A stretch of DNA of 64,000 nt, taken from NCBI RefSeq assembly GCF_040939455.1, contig NC_134106.1, positions 43,050,001 through 43,114,000 on the forward strand. Direction: 5' to 3'. The position numbers and the translations under genes were made by a program. Below are positions 1-11,908 of this stretch, piece after piece (position 1 is the stretch's first letter; each line of letters opens with the position of its first letter). The stretch comes from Microcebus murinus (Eukaryota; Chordata; Mammalia; Primates; Cheirogaleidae). Below the pieces are notes generated by a model, which saw nothing but the letters and a program-made list of their open reading frames with translations, did no database searches and was not told where the DNA came from.

Positions 1-2515
1 ATGACCACGACCCAAACACCCCCCTTTAACACTGGGGATCAGATTTCAACATGAGATTCGGAGGGGACAAACATTCAAACCGTATCACTGATTCAATCTT
101 ATGGGGTTTATTATTGGTCTGTTCAGAATTTTTATTTCTTTCTGATTCAAGCATGGGAAGTTGTGTATTTCCAAAAATGTATTCATTTCCTCTAGAGGTT
201 GTAGTTTGTGTGCATAGAGTTGTTTCTAGTAGTCTTGCATGATCTTTTGTATTTTTAAGGTAGCAGTTATAATGTCTCACGTTTCATTTCTCATTGACCT
301 TATTTTAATCCTTTCTTTTCTTTTCTTGTTTAATTTAGCTAGAGGTCTATCGAGTTTGTTTATTATTTCAGAAACCCAACATTTTGTTTCATTGATTCTT
401 TGTATTGTGCTTTTCATTTCAATTTCATTTAGTTCTGTTCTGATGTTTGTTATTTCTTGTCTTCTCCTAGCTTTGGGTTTGGTTTGTTCTTATTTTTCCA
501 GTTCCCTGAAGTTATTAGGTTGATAATTTGTGACGTTTCTGTCATTTTTATGTAGGCATTTAGTACTATGAACTTCCCTCTTAGTTAGTTAGTTAGCTTT
601 TATTGTATCCCAGAGATTTGGGTAGATTTTGTCACCATTGTCATTCAATTTCAATTTTTTCTTTAATTTCCACCTTCATTTCCCTTGTTAACAAAAAGAT
701 CAATCAGTAACAGGTTGTTTAGTTTACATAGTTCCTCTTGGAATTAATTTCTAGTTTTATTTCACTGTGGTCTAAGAAGATACATGGTCTCATTTTGATT
801 TTTTAAAATTTGCTGAGACTTGTTTTGTAGCCTATCATGTGGTCTATATTGGACAATATTTCACGTGCTGATAAGAAGAATGTATATCATGCAGTTTTTG
901 GTTAGAATGTTGTATAAATGTCTGTTAGGTCCATTTGTTCTAGAGTTTCATTTAAGTTCAGTGTTTCTTTATTGGTTTTCTGCCTCAGTTGTCTGTCTAG
1001 TTCTGCCATTGGAGTGTTGATGTCCCTCATTACTATTGTCTTGCTGTTTATTTCATTTCTAAGTTCTAGTGGTATTTGTTTTACGAATCTGGTAGCTCCA
1101 ATTTTAGTTATATATATTTCAAATTGTTACATCTTCTTGTTGAATTGATCCCTTTATCACTTTATAAATGACCATCTTTGTCCTTTTTTGGTGTTGTTGA
1201 TTTAAAGTCTGTTTTATCTGATCTGAGAATAGCTATTCATGCTTACTTTTAGTTTCCATTTGCATGGAATATTTTTTCCACCTCTTTACCTTGTAAAGAA
1301 TCTATGGGACTCTTTACATGTCAAATGGGTTCCTTGGAGATATCAGATATTTTTTTAAAAAAACACATTCTATCAATCTATATCTTTTAAGTGGGACATT
1401 TTGACTATTTATAGAAAATGTTAATATTAGTAAATGAGATGCTGTTCCAGTCATCATGTTGATTGTCACTTAGTTGCTTTATATTTTCCCTTGTGTTACT
1501 GTCTTATAAGTGCTGTCAGTTTTTACTTTCCAGTGTTTTTATATTGGTCAGTATCAACTCTTCTCTTCAGTGTTTAGAACACTTTTGGGCAATTCTTGTA
1601 GGGTAGGTCTAGTAGTCACACATTTCTTTAGTGTTTGCTTGCATGACTTTATTTTTCTTTCATTTAGAAACTTAATTTTGCAAGATACAAGATTTTTGGC
1701 TGATGGTTATTCTGTTTAGAAACACTAAAGATGGGACCCGAACCCCTTCTGGCTTTCATGGTTTCTGCTGAGAAGTTTGCTATTAGTCTGATGAGTTGGC
1801 CTTTATAAGTTACTTGATGCTTTTGCCTTGCAGCTTGTAGGATTTTTTCCTTCACTCTGATGTTGGCCAGACTGATGATTATGTTCCTTGGTGATGTCCT
1901 ATTTACAAAAAATCTTCAAGAAGTTCTATTATCTTCTCGTATCTGGTTGTCTAAATCTCTAGTGATACCAGGGAAGTTTTTTCTTCCAATAATCCCTCAA
2001 ACAGGTTTTCCATGATTTTCCTTTTTCTTTTCCCTCAGCGGAGAAAATTCTTATGATTCTTATAATTCTTATGTTTGGACATTTTACATAATCCTATATT
2101 TCTTGGAGATTTTTTTCATTTCTCTTGATTTTCTATTTTTATATTTGACTAACTGGAAAAGCCTTGTCTTCAAGCTTTGGAATTCTTTCTTCTGCTCAGA
2201 CTATCCTATTGTTAAAATTTTCCACTGTATTTTGAAATTCCCCAAATGAATCCTTCATTTCCAAAGTTCTATATTTTTAAAGTATAGCCTCTTTAGTACA
2301 TTTTTCATTCATGTCTTGAATTATTATTAATATTTTGGGGGTTTCTTTGTGTTGGTTTTGAACTTTCTCATCAATCTCACTGAGCTTACTTGTGATCCAT
2401 GATTTGAATTCCATATCTGACATTTCAAAAATTTTCTTTTGGTTGGAGTCCATTGCTGGAGAGCTAATGTGATCCATTAGGTGTACTGAAACAACCTGCT
2501 TTTTTTGAGGCTGTT
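1..2515 (-). mobile_element. LINE-1 fragment, antisense (ORF2 N-terminal part through ORF1)
   Basis: On the minus strand this reads as a 5'-to-3' L1. About 2515-1560 carries ORF1 and about 1450-1 carries the start of ORF2 with the endonuclease region. The clearest protein match is at 1855-1664 (minus), where a stretch of 63 residues contains LIANFSAETMKARRGSGPIF and ends LAKLSF, the C-terminal-domain wording of L1 ORF1p. At 2477-2277 a charged stretch fits the N-terminal coiled-coil part. ORF1 and ORF2 are both broken by stops and frameshifts. The element continues beyond the left window edge. Its 5' end lies near 2515, where it abuts LTR-type sequence. Moderately old; not active. Confidence 0.85.
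1560..2480 (-). pseudogene. L1 ORF1 remnant
   Basis: Broken copy of the L1 RNA-binding protein ORF1p, which coats L1 RNA in the cytoplasmic particle. The frame 2477-2277 (66 residues, start MDHISSPAMD, rich in E, K and Q) fits the coiled-coil trimerisation part. The frame 1855-1664 (63 residues) carries the conserved C-terminal block ending LAKLSF. The downstream RDFVTTRPAL-type block is recognisable near 1640-1580 but contains stops. The two readable pieces are separated by a decayed stretch, so no full-length product is possible. Confidence 0.75.
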
Positions 2516-3509
2516 GCTATTGGCTTTCAGGAAAAGGGTTCTGGCTTTTGTGGCTAACCTTGGGGAAGAGGGATTCTAGTTTCTATGGCTAGCCTTAGGG
2601 AAGAATGACAGTGAGAGACAGGAGGACATCAGAAAGTAAGAGAAGAACTTTTACTTCTGAGGCCTCCATTTTGAGCTACTGGATGCACTAAATATTCTAA
2701 GTAGCAAAATCCAAGATTCCTCATAAGCTTGTTCCTGAGGAGATGTACAACTGTTATTTATCCCAGAATAGAAAGCATTTATTTTAGGATTTTCTAGATA
2801 TTTTCTGAGCCTCTCATCTTTTCCACTCAGCAAAAGACTCAATAATGAACACCCAGCAATTTATTACATAAAAACTATTTTCTAAGAACCTGCCACAGTT
2901 TAAGAACAAAGTTTATAAAAATGTTAAGTGCATATGTAGGAGACCAAAAGGAAAACTTCCCCTTCTTCCTCTGAGGGTTTGCTGAAAAGCCAATTCACAA
3001 AAGGAGATTAATAGAAGAAATGATGTATAAATTTATTAATGTGTACATAAGAAAGACCCACAGAGTGACTACCCCTAATGGGTTTCAGAAGCTTATGTAC
3101 TATTTTGAAGTTATAGAAAGAATAGGAGCCCCAGATCATGGACAAAAACAGGTTATGGTGGTAAATCAGGTCATAGTGGCAAGACAGGTTATGGGAGCCA
3201 GAGAAGAGGAGGCCAAGCTAGCAAAGGTGGTATTGTTATGAAAAGGAAACCTCACACGTATCAGCCTTCAGAGAACATAGAGAGTAAATGTTTGTTTAAG
3301 ACCTTTACATGTGCCAGACTCTCAGTTACTCTTCCTAGATCGGGACCTGAGAAGGCCTGGCTGTGTCATCCCAGATTCTTTACAGATGCAAATCTCTCCT
3401 ACAAAAGACAGTTTCACAGGGCTACTGCTGTTTGTGGGATGTCTGAACAGCCATCAGAATATGTCAAAGAAGTATATTTGGGGTTGAAACATTTTTATTT
3501 CCTTTGCAT
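2515..3509 (-). repeat. LTR with attached retroviral-type segment, copy 1
   Basis: Minus-strand LTR at about 3509-2944, followed on the same strand by an attached segment at 2944-2515. The LTR carries AATAAA (complement visible at about 3027-3038), a U5-like stretch reading TTTTCAGCAAACC, and a start near TGCAAAGGAAATAAAAATG. The same two-part unit recurs at 4562-5575 in the same orientation, and the LTR alone recurs at 11076-11908. I cannot give the family name; class I ERV is an inference from the polyadenylation layout and length of about 500-560 bp. Short frames inside (such as 3020-3241 on plus) are chance frames. Confidence 0.65.
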
Positions 3510-4561
3510 GTGTTGCATAAATCAGTCATTTTCAACCTTAAAGTTTACCCAAAAGGTGCCTCTGACCTAGGTGTAAATAGAGATATAGTGTCACCAGCAT
3601 GGTGGTTAAAGGCACAAAGGATCTGTTCAAAGAAGAATTTAATTAGGTATATTTTTCATCTTAAGTTGTTTTGGGAAATATGGCCCAAATAGAAGACAAT
3701 GTGGTTATCCTTGCTGGAGTTTCATATGTATGATCTAATCACACAGGAAATAAATCAGCTCCTCATCCAAACTTGAGGCTTACCTTTTATATATAAAACT
3801 ATACTCTAGAAACTATAAAAATATATGTTGGAAATATACTTTCCCCTCAGACAGTTCTGTAAATGCTTCTGCCTAATGCACCAAAAGATAATTCATACTG
3901 TGAGTTTATGAGCTTAGTCAGTACAGAACACTGGAGCCACTAATGAGCTGAACACCAATCAGTGAATGATTGAAGGCACTAGACTTCTAAAGCAGCTGAA
4001 CTAAAGCATTTGTATTTCTGAGGACATCCCATTAAAAGAATACACCAAGTTCAAAGTAGTAAAACTTGACACACAATTTCTGGGTTTGTTTGTTTTTTAA
4101 CAACAACAAAAACTATCAAATTTAGAATCTATGTGGTATGTGGTAAGGCTGTTGTTTCTACAATAACAAGAGATACTTTTATATTAAGATTTCAGTGGGT
4201 ATAGAGAGACTACCTCTACCCATACCCATTCTTACTCTTGACACCCAAAACTTCATTTTAAGCAATGAAGACCCAAAGGTAGAGGGGAACCTATCCATGT
4301 TTATGCTTAGGTTCAACAAAGTATGGACAGAAGCATAGAAATATGATTGGACAAAAAGGATATGATCTGGTATTAATAGACTAAGTGAGAAAACCCAGCA
4401 AGTCCTATCTGTCTAGATTTTTCTTGGCCTCTGAGACAATTCTTTCCTTCTGAGTATGGGTCGGGGCCCTCACTGGAATGGGGGTCTTATCACATACAGT
4501 CAAACAAGGTAGATCAGATAATTTCTTTATGCTAATTTTTTTATAAAGAGTAATTTAATTT
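3510..4561. other. Spacer between the two LTR-segment copies
   Basis: About 1 kb lying between the direct copies. I recognise no domain, gene or named repeat. It is AT-rich with no open frame of note. If the two copies are the ends of one deleted provirus this could be internal sequence, but I see no gag, pol or env wording, so that is not supported. Confidence 0.4.
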
Positions 4562-5575
4562 TTATGGCTGGCTTTCAAGAAAAGGAGTTCTGGCTTTTAT
4601 GATCCACCTTGGGGAAGAGGGAGTCTAGTTTCTATGGCTAGCCTCAGGGAAGAATGACCCTGAGAGACAGGAGGACATGAGATCAAGGACAGTAGATGAG
4701 AGAACTTTTACTTCTGTGTCCTTCATTTTGAGCTACTGTTTTCTGAACCCCAGGAAGGTCTTTTCTTTCTGGATGCACTGAATGTTCTGAGTAGCTTATA
4801 CAAGGTTCTTCACGAGCCTGTCCCTAAGGTGGTGCATAACTGTTCTTTATTCTAGAATAAGAAGCATTTGTTTTGGGATTTTCTAGATATTTTCTGAGTC
4901 TCTCATCTTTCCCACTGTTTGCTAATAAACACTAGACAATTTATTACATTAAAGCTATTTTCCAAGAACCTGACACAGTTTAAGAACCAAATTTATGAAA
5001 ATATTAAATGCATACATAGGGGGCCAAGAAAAACTTCCCCTTTATCCTCCAGGTTCACTAAAAAATCAACTCACAAAAGGCAAATTAATTGGAGAAAAGG
5101 CATGCAAATTTATTAATGTTCACACAGGGGAGAACCACAGAGTAATTACTCCAAGCCCCAATGGGGTTCAGAAGCTCATATAGCATATTGAGTTTACAGA
5201 AAGAATTAAAGGTTGGATTGTAGCAAAACAGTTTATAGGAGAGGGAGAAAATGAAGCCTGGCTAGCAAAAGTGGTCTTGTTATATAAATGAAACCTCATA
5301 GGTAGTAGCCCTCAAAGAGAATAGATGGTCAATGTTTCTTTCAGACTTTTAAAGGTCAATTAATCTTTCCTATATTTGGACAAGGTAAGGCCTCAGAGAA
5401 AACCTGGTTTCCTCAATGCAGATTCTCTGCAAATGCAAATCTCCCTCACAGAAAAAGAACTTTTCAGGGTTACAGTCTTACTGGCTTACTGCTTACTGGC
5501 TCTCTGAGCAGCCATCTCAAAATATGTCAAAGAAATATATTTTGATGTAAAATATTTTATGTTTTTCAGTAACTA
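4562..5575 (-). repeat. LTR with attached retroviral-type segment, copy 2
   Basis: Same unit as 2515-3509 in the same orientation. The attached segment at about 4562-5020 aligns by eye with 2521-2944; both begin with a GGCTTTCA(G/A)GAAAAGG stretch. The LTR at about 5020-5575 again has AATAAA on the minus strand (complement near 5106-5117). Copy 2 has about 32 bp near 4738-4770 that copy 1 lacks, and copy 1 has about 15-20 bp near 2828-2845 that copy 2 lacks. The indels show independent decay after the two copies formed. Confidence 0.65.
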
Positions 5576-5607
5576 TGTCCTCTACTATTAACCCATCTGT
5601 AATTCTA

Positions 5608-6890
5608 TTAAGCCATTAAATATGAAATGTCCGATTTCAAATTAAAAGTGGAGTTTATTATATCTCAAACAAGAAGCAGTACAATTAACCAAAGTATGCA
5701 TCTAAAGTATCCACACAGTTTTGCTATTTTAAGAGTAGCTTGTTTATGTCAGCAGTGAAGAAGCCTGGAGAGTGAATGGCAATGAAGTCACAAGAAGCAT
5801 TTTCCACAGTTTGTTGAGAATTGATTTTTTTTCCTTGCAGGAAGTGGTCCAAAGCCTGGAAGAAGTAGTAGTCAGTTGGTACAAGATCTGGTGAATATGG
5901 TGAATGACAGAGAGTTTCCAAGTTCAGCTGCTGTAGTTTGAGCAGAGTTGTTTGTGCAATGTATGGTCAAGTGTTTGTTATCTTCCAAGAGGATTGGCCT
6001 GTCTTTATTGACCAATCGCAACTGCTTAGTCACAAGCATCCTCATCATTATATCCAATTAGTTGCAGTAGACATTCACTGTCATTGACTGACTAGGTTTC
6101 ATGAAGCTGTAGTGGATACCAGCATTGGACCACCAGACAACATTAGCTTTTTCTGATGAATATTCAGTTTTGGACTGTGTAGTTCAGCACTTCATCTTTA
6201 TCCAACCATTGTGTCAAATGCTTGCAATTATCTAAAAGGATCCATTTTTCACCACATGTCATAATACAGTGTAGAAATGGTTTGCCTTTATGTCATGACA
6301 GCAAATAAAGCGAACTTTGAGACCATTTCTCTTCTGATGCTCATTTAATAATACATGCAGAACCCATCTACCCAGCTTCTTTACCTTGCTGATTCATTTC
6401 AAAGGGTCCAATAATATTGGAATAGTAACATAAAACCTTGCTGCTAATTCACGCCTAAGTTGAGATGGATTTGCTTCCACTACAGCTTTCAGCTCATCAT
6501 TATCCACTTTGGTCTCAGGTCACCCATGTGGCTCATTTTCAAGACTAAACTCACCAGAATGAAACTTCTCAAACTATCTATGTACTATGCCTTAATTAGC
6601 CACATCCATCCCAAACATTTTATAGATATTTCAAGCTGTCTGTGCTGCATTGGTTCCATTACAGAATTCATTTTCAAAAATAACACAAATTTTTTACTTA
6701 TCCATGGTTTCACAAAAATTGCTCTAAAAAAATTTGAAGGATAATCACAAGCCAACACATGCATTTGAAAAACTGAGGATGTACCTTCACAATAAAAATA
6801 AAACTAGAAGTGTCAAAGTGAAATGTCAGAGATATCAACTGTCAAAATAAGTACTTAAGGAAATCAGACATTTCATACTTAATAACCTAA
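5608..6890 (-). mobile_element. mariner (Tc1/mariner) DNA transposon, copy A, near full length
   Basis: About 1.28 kb element bounded by inverted repeats of roughly 28-30 bp. The left end reads CCATTAAATATGAAATGTCC. The complement of the right end reads GGTTATTAAGTATGAAATGT. A TA dinucleotide, the mariner target, lies just outside the left end at 5606-5607; the right boundary is less exact. It contains a decayed transposase on the minus strand. The same family occurs at 60735-61996 in the same orientation. The left-end sequence differs from my memory of human Hsmar1 termini, although the transposase is clearly related. Confidence 0.85.
5660..6710 (-). pseudogene. mariner transposase remnant (copy A)
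   Basis: Broken D,D34D transposase that would cut and paste the element at TA sites. The C-terminal third is readable at 5921-5724 (65 residues): CHSPYSPDLVPTDYYFF includes the third catalytic Asp, followed by the FLQGK block and the INKLL motif. The frame 6057-5872 has PILLEDN, which matches the second catalytic Asp block, with Glu where His is usual. A relict terminal QNCV...AYF block follows 5724. The N-terminal half (6710-6100) is full of stops, one within four codons of the expected start, so the gene is dead. Confidence 0.85.
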
Positions 6891-6929
6891 ATAACATTAT
6901 CCTGGGAAATGTAACTGTCAGCTATTTCC

Positions 6930-7140
6930 AAACCCCAGCCCTTGTATCTTTCCTCATATGACTATATTTGCATGCCTTAATTACACCTTACTATACTTCA
7001 CTAAGTTGTTGTCTTAACACAGTAGACTATAAATTACTTCAAGAAAGAGATCTTGTTTACTTTCTTCTCTACCTCCCTGATAGTTAGCATAATCCTTGGA
7101 TCATATTAGATGCTCATCAAATGTTTGGAATAAAATAATA
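6930..7140 (+). repeat. L2-like 3' end
   Basis: The stretch ends with a run resembling the L2 3' tail: a GTAAGCTCC-type equivalent (GACTATAAATTACTTCAAG), then a GTTAGCATAATCCTTGGATCA stretch and a TCATCAAATGTTTGGAATAA tail. Old and diverged; the boundaries are approximate. Confidence 0.45.
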
Positions 7141-7317
7141 GGGCATAATAAATGCATGGTATGCCACAATATTAGTTATACAAAAATCTGATAGATAAAA
7201 AGTCAAAGACTATGTGCATGATATTTTCCTCCTAAAAAAATATGTTCAAATCATATGCAAACTCAAAGGAATAAAGAACATAATTTCCTTAAAATGTATT
7301 TTTAGTGTGTTTGATGA

Positions 7318-7440
7318 TCTAGAGAAATACTGTCCAATACTTGTTGTATTGTGCACATCTCAATTCTGACTAGAAAGATTCTAAGTACTCAAAACCACAT
7401 ATGACTATTGGTTACCATGTTGGACAGTGCAGGTCTAAAG
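7318..7440. repeat. hAT-type MITE (MER5-like)
   Basis: Short element with imperfect inverted ends: ACTGTCCAAT on the left (about 7330) and GTTGGACAGTGCAG on the right (about 7432), plus internal ACATATGACTATTGGTTACC. This matches the layout of MER5-type non-autonomous hAT elements. The flanks TCTAGAG and TCTAAAG could be a degraded 8-bp target duplication. The subfamily is uncertain. Confidence 0.5.
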
Positions 7441-8389
7441 CAGTGCTTTTCAAATTTTAATGTGCAGAAGACACACCAGGAGATATTATAAAAGTGCAAA
7501 TCCTTTTCAAATATGATTGTTTTCTGTCTTTTCTCCTGGTGCCTTACAACTTTGACTAACTATACAGTTTCTGGAGGAGGTATTTTGACTGCTATCATGT
7601 GCTCCAGAGGGGAGGAGCAACAGGCTTGGACTACTCAGGGCCTCGGTGAGGTAGTTGGAGTTGATTTATAGAATGAGAGATAGTCCTTTCTTTTAATAAG
7701 CTATTGAAGTTTTTTGTTATAAAAATTAGTTTACTCTAACACAACCTACTCAGCTGTAACATTATGTATTGATTTAATTGGTTGTTTTATTCTGTCTCTT
7801 TACCAAGTCATAAGAAGATGATGAAGACACATAAGAACATTTTATTAGGATTTTTGGTCATGAGGAAATAGCTGGCATTTCTGCAATGGCTTTTGGATGA
7901 ACTATCTTGGAGTGTTGAAAAAACTTAAGACAAATTGAAATTAGAAAGCTGGAAGTTGTAACTCTGACCTAGAATATTTAATTTTCTTGCTAATTGCTAC
8001 ATGTGTTTTTTAATTTCATAGAGTTTTCCAGTTGTCCAAAACATTCATATTATTCATATTTTGCTGACATGTGGATCAATCTGAGAACTCATTATCCACA
8101 AACCTTTTAGAGAGTACACCTTTATCCTATCACCATTTTTCCCCATCATTATGTTTCACCCAAACTCTATCTACTGCAGAAAAATGATGCACAGAGATTC
8201 AAACCAGGCCATGTGGCTCTCATGTGTGCCCTTAATCACAAGTATGCTCTTCCTTGGTAAGTAAAAGAGTAACATAAATGTAAGTAAGAATGAGCTTATC
8301 AGAGAAATAAACAGGAAGTTTAGATTGTACCCATTTTCTTTTCCATAGATAGCTTTTTGTTGTTTTTCACCTTCAGTGTCTTTCCTTCC
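7441..8389. other. No gene recognised; a short hAT-like start, then unique sequence
   Basis: Directly after the MITE, 7440-7510 resembles the start of another hAT-type repeat (CAGTGCTTTTCAAATTTTAATGTG). The remainder is AT-rich, with no open frame above 60 codons and no repeat I can name. Confidence 0.35.
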
Positions 8390-8935
8390 ACCCCACTACT
8401 AGCCCAGTATTCTTAAATCTATTCTTCTCCTCCTAAATATCTTGAGTTATTGGACATTTTAAGAAGTTATTTAAGACTCTTACAAACAAAGTCCTAACTC
8501 ATTTCTCTAAATTCATCTGCAACGCTTTACAACAGGGACTTTGCTTTCTTCAAAGTTTATTTGTGCAAGCCTGCCTCCACTTAGTATACCTCATTGTTCC
8601 CTTTGGAATGCTTTTCTCCTGTCATGGCCATTCTCTGTTTCTATAATGGCCGATCATAAATGTCATGAATAGAAAGTTTTTCTTGATTAGACAGCCCAAT
8701 ACTGATTAAATTCAACTCTTGAGTTCTTAAAGCATTTATCGACTTTCCTGTAGAAAATTATTGTAGGTTGCATTATATTTTTATCTTTTCTCTCTATATA
8801 GATTTCCTGCCATTTTTAACTAGATTGTAAACTCAATAAAGCCAGAGATCATGTTTATTTGCATTCTGGCAATTAGTATAGTGTCTTGTACACAGAAATT
8901 GCCAAATAAATGTTTATTGTTGAAGATATGATAAG
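8390..8935 (+). repeat. L2 3' part
   Basis: Sense L2: wording equivalent to the L2 ORF2 tail and 3' end. Examples are the CTTTGGAATGCTTTTCTCC block near 8600 and TAGATTGTAAACTCAATAAAG near 8820, followed by the GTGTCTTGTACACAGAAATT and AAATAAATGTTTATTG tail. Strongly diverged, typical for L2. Confidence 0.65.
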
Positions 8936-9289
8936 AATCATAACAAACATCTCAGCCCTTCTACTTTCCTGGAAAAGAAGTTCAAACTTAGAGAAAGAAG
9001 CAAGGCTAGAAATAAAAAATAAATAAATAGAAATAATTCATCACATGTATCTCTAACAATATTATAAAATCTATGAGCCTGTCCCTAAGAGAAAAATATT
9101 AGTAGTGTTTCTTAAAGTTTAAAAACCCAGGAGATTGAAAAATTCTTGTGTTCATGCAAGAGAGTGGGTGATTAGATTAAGAACTCATAATGCACAAGAA
9201 ATACTTAGGACCTTGATCCAAGAAATATTGTTTAGCCAAAAGCCATTCACAGTATATGATGATTTTTGAGATCAAAGATCTAATAATCA

Positions 9290-9510
9290 AACAGTCTTGG
9301 GTCTACATCTTAGCTCGGTCCCTGACTAACTGTGCAATTATAAGTAATTTATCTGCTCTCAGTTGACTCTATTAAAGTGGAATAAATATAACAACTGTTA
9401 TATCTATTTGATAGATAATATGATTTTAAAGATTATAAGGGATGATATAAAAAGTGGTTAGGATAGTACCAATACCCAGAAAGTACTCAATTACTGGTAA
9501 TTATTTGTTT
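9290..9510 (+). repeat. MIR element, sense
   Basis: The order of diverged MIR blocks is clear: the question-like GGTCTACATCTTAGCTC (tRNA-related part), the core CTAACTGTGCAATTATAAG, CTCAGTTGACTC, GATTATAAGGGATGATATAAA and AATACCCAGAAAGTACTCAA at the end. Ancient SINE. Confidence 0.7.
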
Positions 9511-9698
9511 TCTAGCCACAGGAACTGAGCTGCATCTTTACATAGGAAAAAAATAAAGGATAGTCTAAGATATTCTGTCTTATAATGAGACCCCACGGTT
9601 TGTGAGGAATATTGCAAATAATATGTGATAATTACAATAAGAAGTGGAAGAGATTCTTATTGTATCTGGACCTAAAAGTCAATAACAATGATGGATAT

Positions 9699-10600
9699 TG
9701 TTAAAGTATGTCCCCCAGCCAACAGACAAAATAGAAGACCCCATGGCTAACTGAGTTCTCGAAGTTAAAACAGAGGGAGGCCGCAATGGATGAGTAAAGG
9801 AGTGGTCTGTGTACTCTGTGTTCTCAGAAAGATGTTGTAAAACTGTCACAGGACTTCCCTTTCCACAATCAAGCCCAAACCAGTTCCTGTTGTCCATGCT
9901 GACATAGAGTACAGCTAAAAATTCCCCAAATGACCCCCAACAGACTACCTGGCACCAACAAACCAACCACCTGAAAATAATTAATTAAGAGACAAGGGTG
10001 ATTTGGGGTTTAAAGATCAACCAATCAATACTCTGTTCCTCATTCCCCTCTTGTCCCCTGTGGTTTTTGCCTATAATCTCTACTTGCCAACCCTGCCCTT
10101 AGAGCATATTTTCAGTTTACACCCAAGACTGTGACTCCTCAATCTATAGACTATTATTGTTAGGTAGACAGGAGCGATTCCAGGTATCCTAGGGAGGAAC
10201 GCCAGGGCTGTTGTAGTTCATGCCCTACAATGTGTTTTCAGAGAGGCTCATGGGAAATCCACATGCACAGTAAGACTCAGGTCATATAACTCCCAACTGT
10301 CCAATCAAAGGGGTTCCTTGGTGACATCTGAGCCATGGGGAGGTCCCAATCTGGACATTATAAAACAAGACCCAAATCACAACCAAGCTCTTCTTGCTCT
10401 TGTTTGCTATAACAGTGGGTCCGGTTGTCATCTGTGGCATATGTATCATGCTCTGTAAACCTGTATCTTGTTCTTGCTCTATAATCCTATCTTTGTCTCC
10501 TCAATAAAGCTCATTTTCAAGCTTACTTTACTTTGGTGTGTCTGGTCATTCTTTGGGCATAAGCACACCCAGAACCCACATCTCAGACTGTGACCCGACA
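9699..10600 (+). repeat. LTR (solo or partial), sense
   Basis: Promoter-like layout in order: CCAATCA at about 10020, a second CCAATCA at about 10309, CATTATAAAAC (TATA box) at about 10355, AATAAA at about 10503, and a T/G-rich stretch after it. The sequence starts TGTTAAAG and ends CCCGACA, in agreement with the TG...CA rule. No flanking coding sequence (gag, pol or env) is visible, so it is probably a solo LTR. The family is not identified; class I ERV is likely. Confidence 0.6.
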
Positions 10601-11075
10601 TTATCAGAAAATAAAATTCTTGTTTTGTCTCCATAGAACTCATTGGTCTTTTTTTTTTAACAATATAAAACTCCATATTCTAAAGAAAATTCCTTGATAC
10701 CACTACATGACTAAGTTGAAATATCCCTCTCACTCTCTTCCATCTTATTTATAAAAAAGCAGAAGACTTATTTGAGAGGGTAGATGTTCTTGGAAGAAAT
10801 GTGCAGCCATTGAGAGAATGGTAATATTTCCCCTCCCTTCTTCATTAAGTAGAGAGGAAAGAATTCTCTCACCTATACCATATAAGAGGGGTTTCCAAGA
10901 CATCTCCTGGGGGAGATCAGGGAACTTTCCTCCTATACTTCAGCTGCATTTGACGACCTGCAGAAAACTCTAGATCACCCTGTGCTGGTAGCCAAGTAGT
11001 ATGTGATTTAATCTTTTGCAAGTCTTGACAGCAATACGCTGAAGTTAAGAAAGATTGAGGGTGATATTTGTCTCC
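10601..11075. other. No gene recognised
   Basis: About 475 bp between two LTR regions, containing a short poly-T run at about 10650 and otherwise mixed sequence. Some of it may be retroviral flank, but nothing can be named. Confidence 0.35.
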
Positions 11076-11410
11076 TGAAGGAAACTAAAAATTTTGCCCC
11101 AAAATATACTTCTTTGACATATTTTGAGATGGCTGTTCAAAGGGCTTGCAGACAGAAGTAGCCCTGCAAAGCTGTCTTTTGTAGGGGAGATTTGCATCTA
11201 TAGAGGAAATGAAGTAAATAACAGATGCAAACAAGCTTTCTTTTAAGTCCCCTTATCCAGATCTAGGAAATATTAACTAAGAGTCTGACACCCATCTACT
11301 CTTTCTGAGCATTGCTACCTGTGCAATTTCATCTACATAACAAGACTACCTTTGCTAGCCAGGCCTTTTCTCTTCTCTCCTTCCCATAACCTGTCTTGCC
11401 AGTGTTAGAA
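11076..11410 (+). repeat. LTR, truncated (U3 part), sense; left arm of an inverted pair
   Basis: Starts TGAAGGAAACTAAAAATTTT and runs to ATAACCTGTCTTGCC, corresponding to the 5' two-thirds of the LTR family seen at 2944-3509. It stops before the polyadenylation part. It abuts a full copy in the opposite orientation. Confidence 0.7.
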
Positions 11411-11908
11411 TGAAGGGAAAATTTCCCCTTTTGCTGAAAAATCAACTCACAATAAAGCAGATTAATAAAAGAAAGGCTATGCAAATTTATTTTAACATGT
11501 ATACACAGGAACTCTCAGAAAATGAAGATGTCAACTCTTCAAAGAGGTACAGAGGCTTTTAAAGAATGGGGACTTAACAATAGAAAAACAAGTTATAGGA
11601 GGAAAGAGGAAGAGGCTTGAGGAACTAGCAAAGGTGGTCTTGTTATGTAAATGAAGCCTTAAAACTAGCAGCCCTTAGAGAAAATAGATGGTAAATGTTC
11701 TTTTCAGACCTTACAAAATGTCTGATTCTCAGTTAATCTTTTTAGATTGAAGAAGGATAGACCTGGCTGTGCATTGTTTACAGATGTAAATCCCCACCCC
11801 ACAAAAGACAGCTTTAAAGCGTTACTTCTATCTTTGAGACTCATGGCAGGTATCTCAAAACATGTCAAAGAAATATATTTTGGGGTAAAATGTTTCTAAT
11901 TTCCTTCA
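11411..11908 (-). repeat. LTR, full length, antisense; right arm of an inverted pair
   Basis: Same family as 2944-3509 and 5020-5575. On plus it starts TGAAGGGAAAATTTCCCC and ends TTTCCTTCA, giving short inverted termini TGAAGG/CCTTCA and a length of 498 bp. AATAAA lies on the minus strand (complement near 11488). It is the clearest definition of both ends of this LTR in the window. Confidence 0.7.

Noticed and set aside
239..1148. Hydrophobic plus frames (94 and 76 codons) that look like membrane proteins
   Set aside because: They are opposite-strand frames of the L1 ORF2 region; the T-rich antisense of L1 always gives Phe/Leu/Ile-rich translations.
2515..5575. A provirus with LTRs at both ends
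   Set aside because: Each LTR is followed by the same attached segment on the same strand, and no gag, pol or env wording is visible between them, so a classic LTR-internal-LTR layout is not supported.
9699..10600. Target-site duplication for the LTR
   Set aside because: Flanks ATAT and TTAT are too short and imperfect to count.
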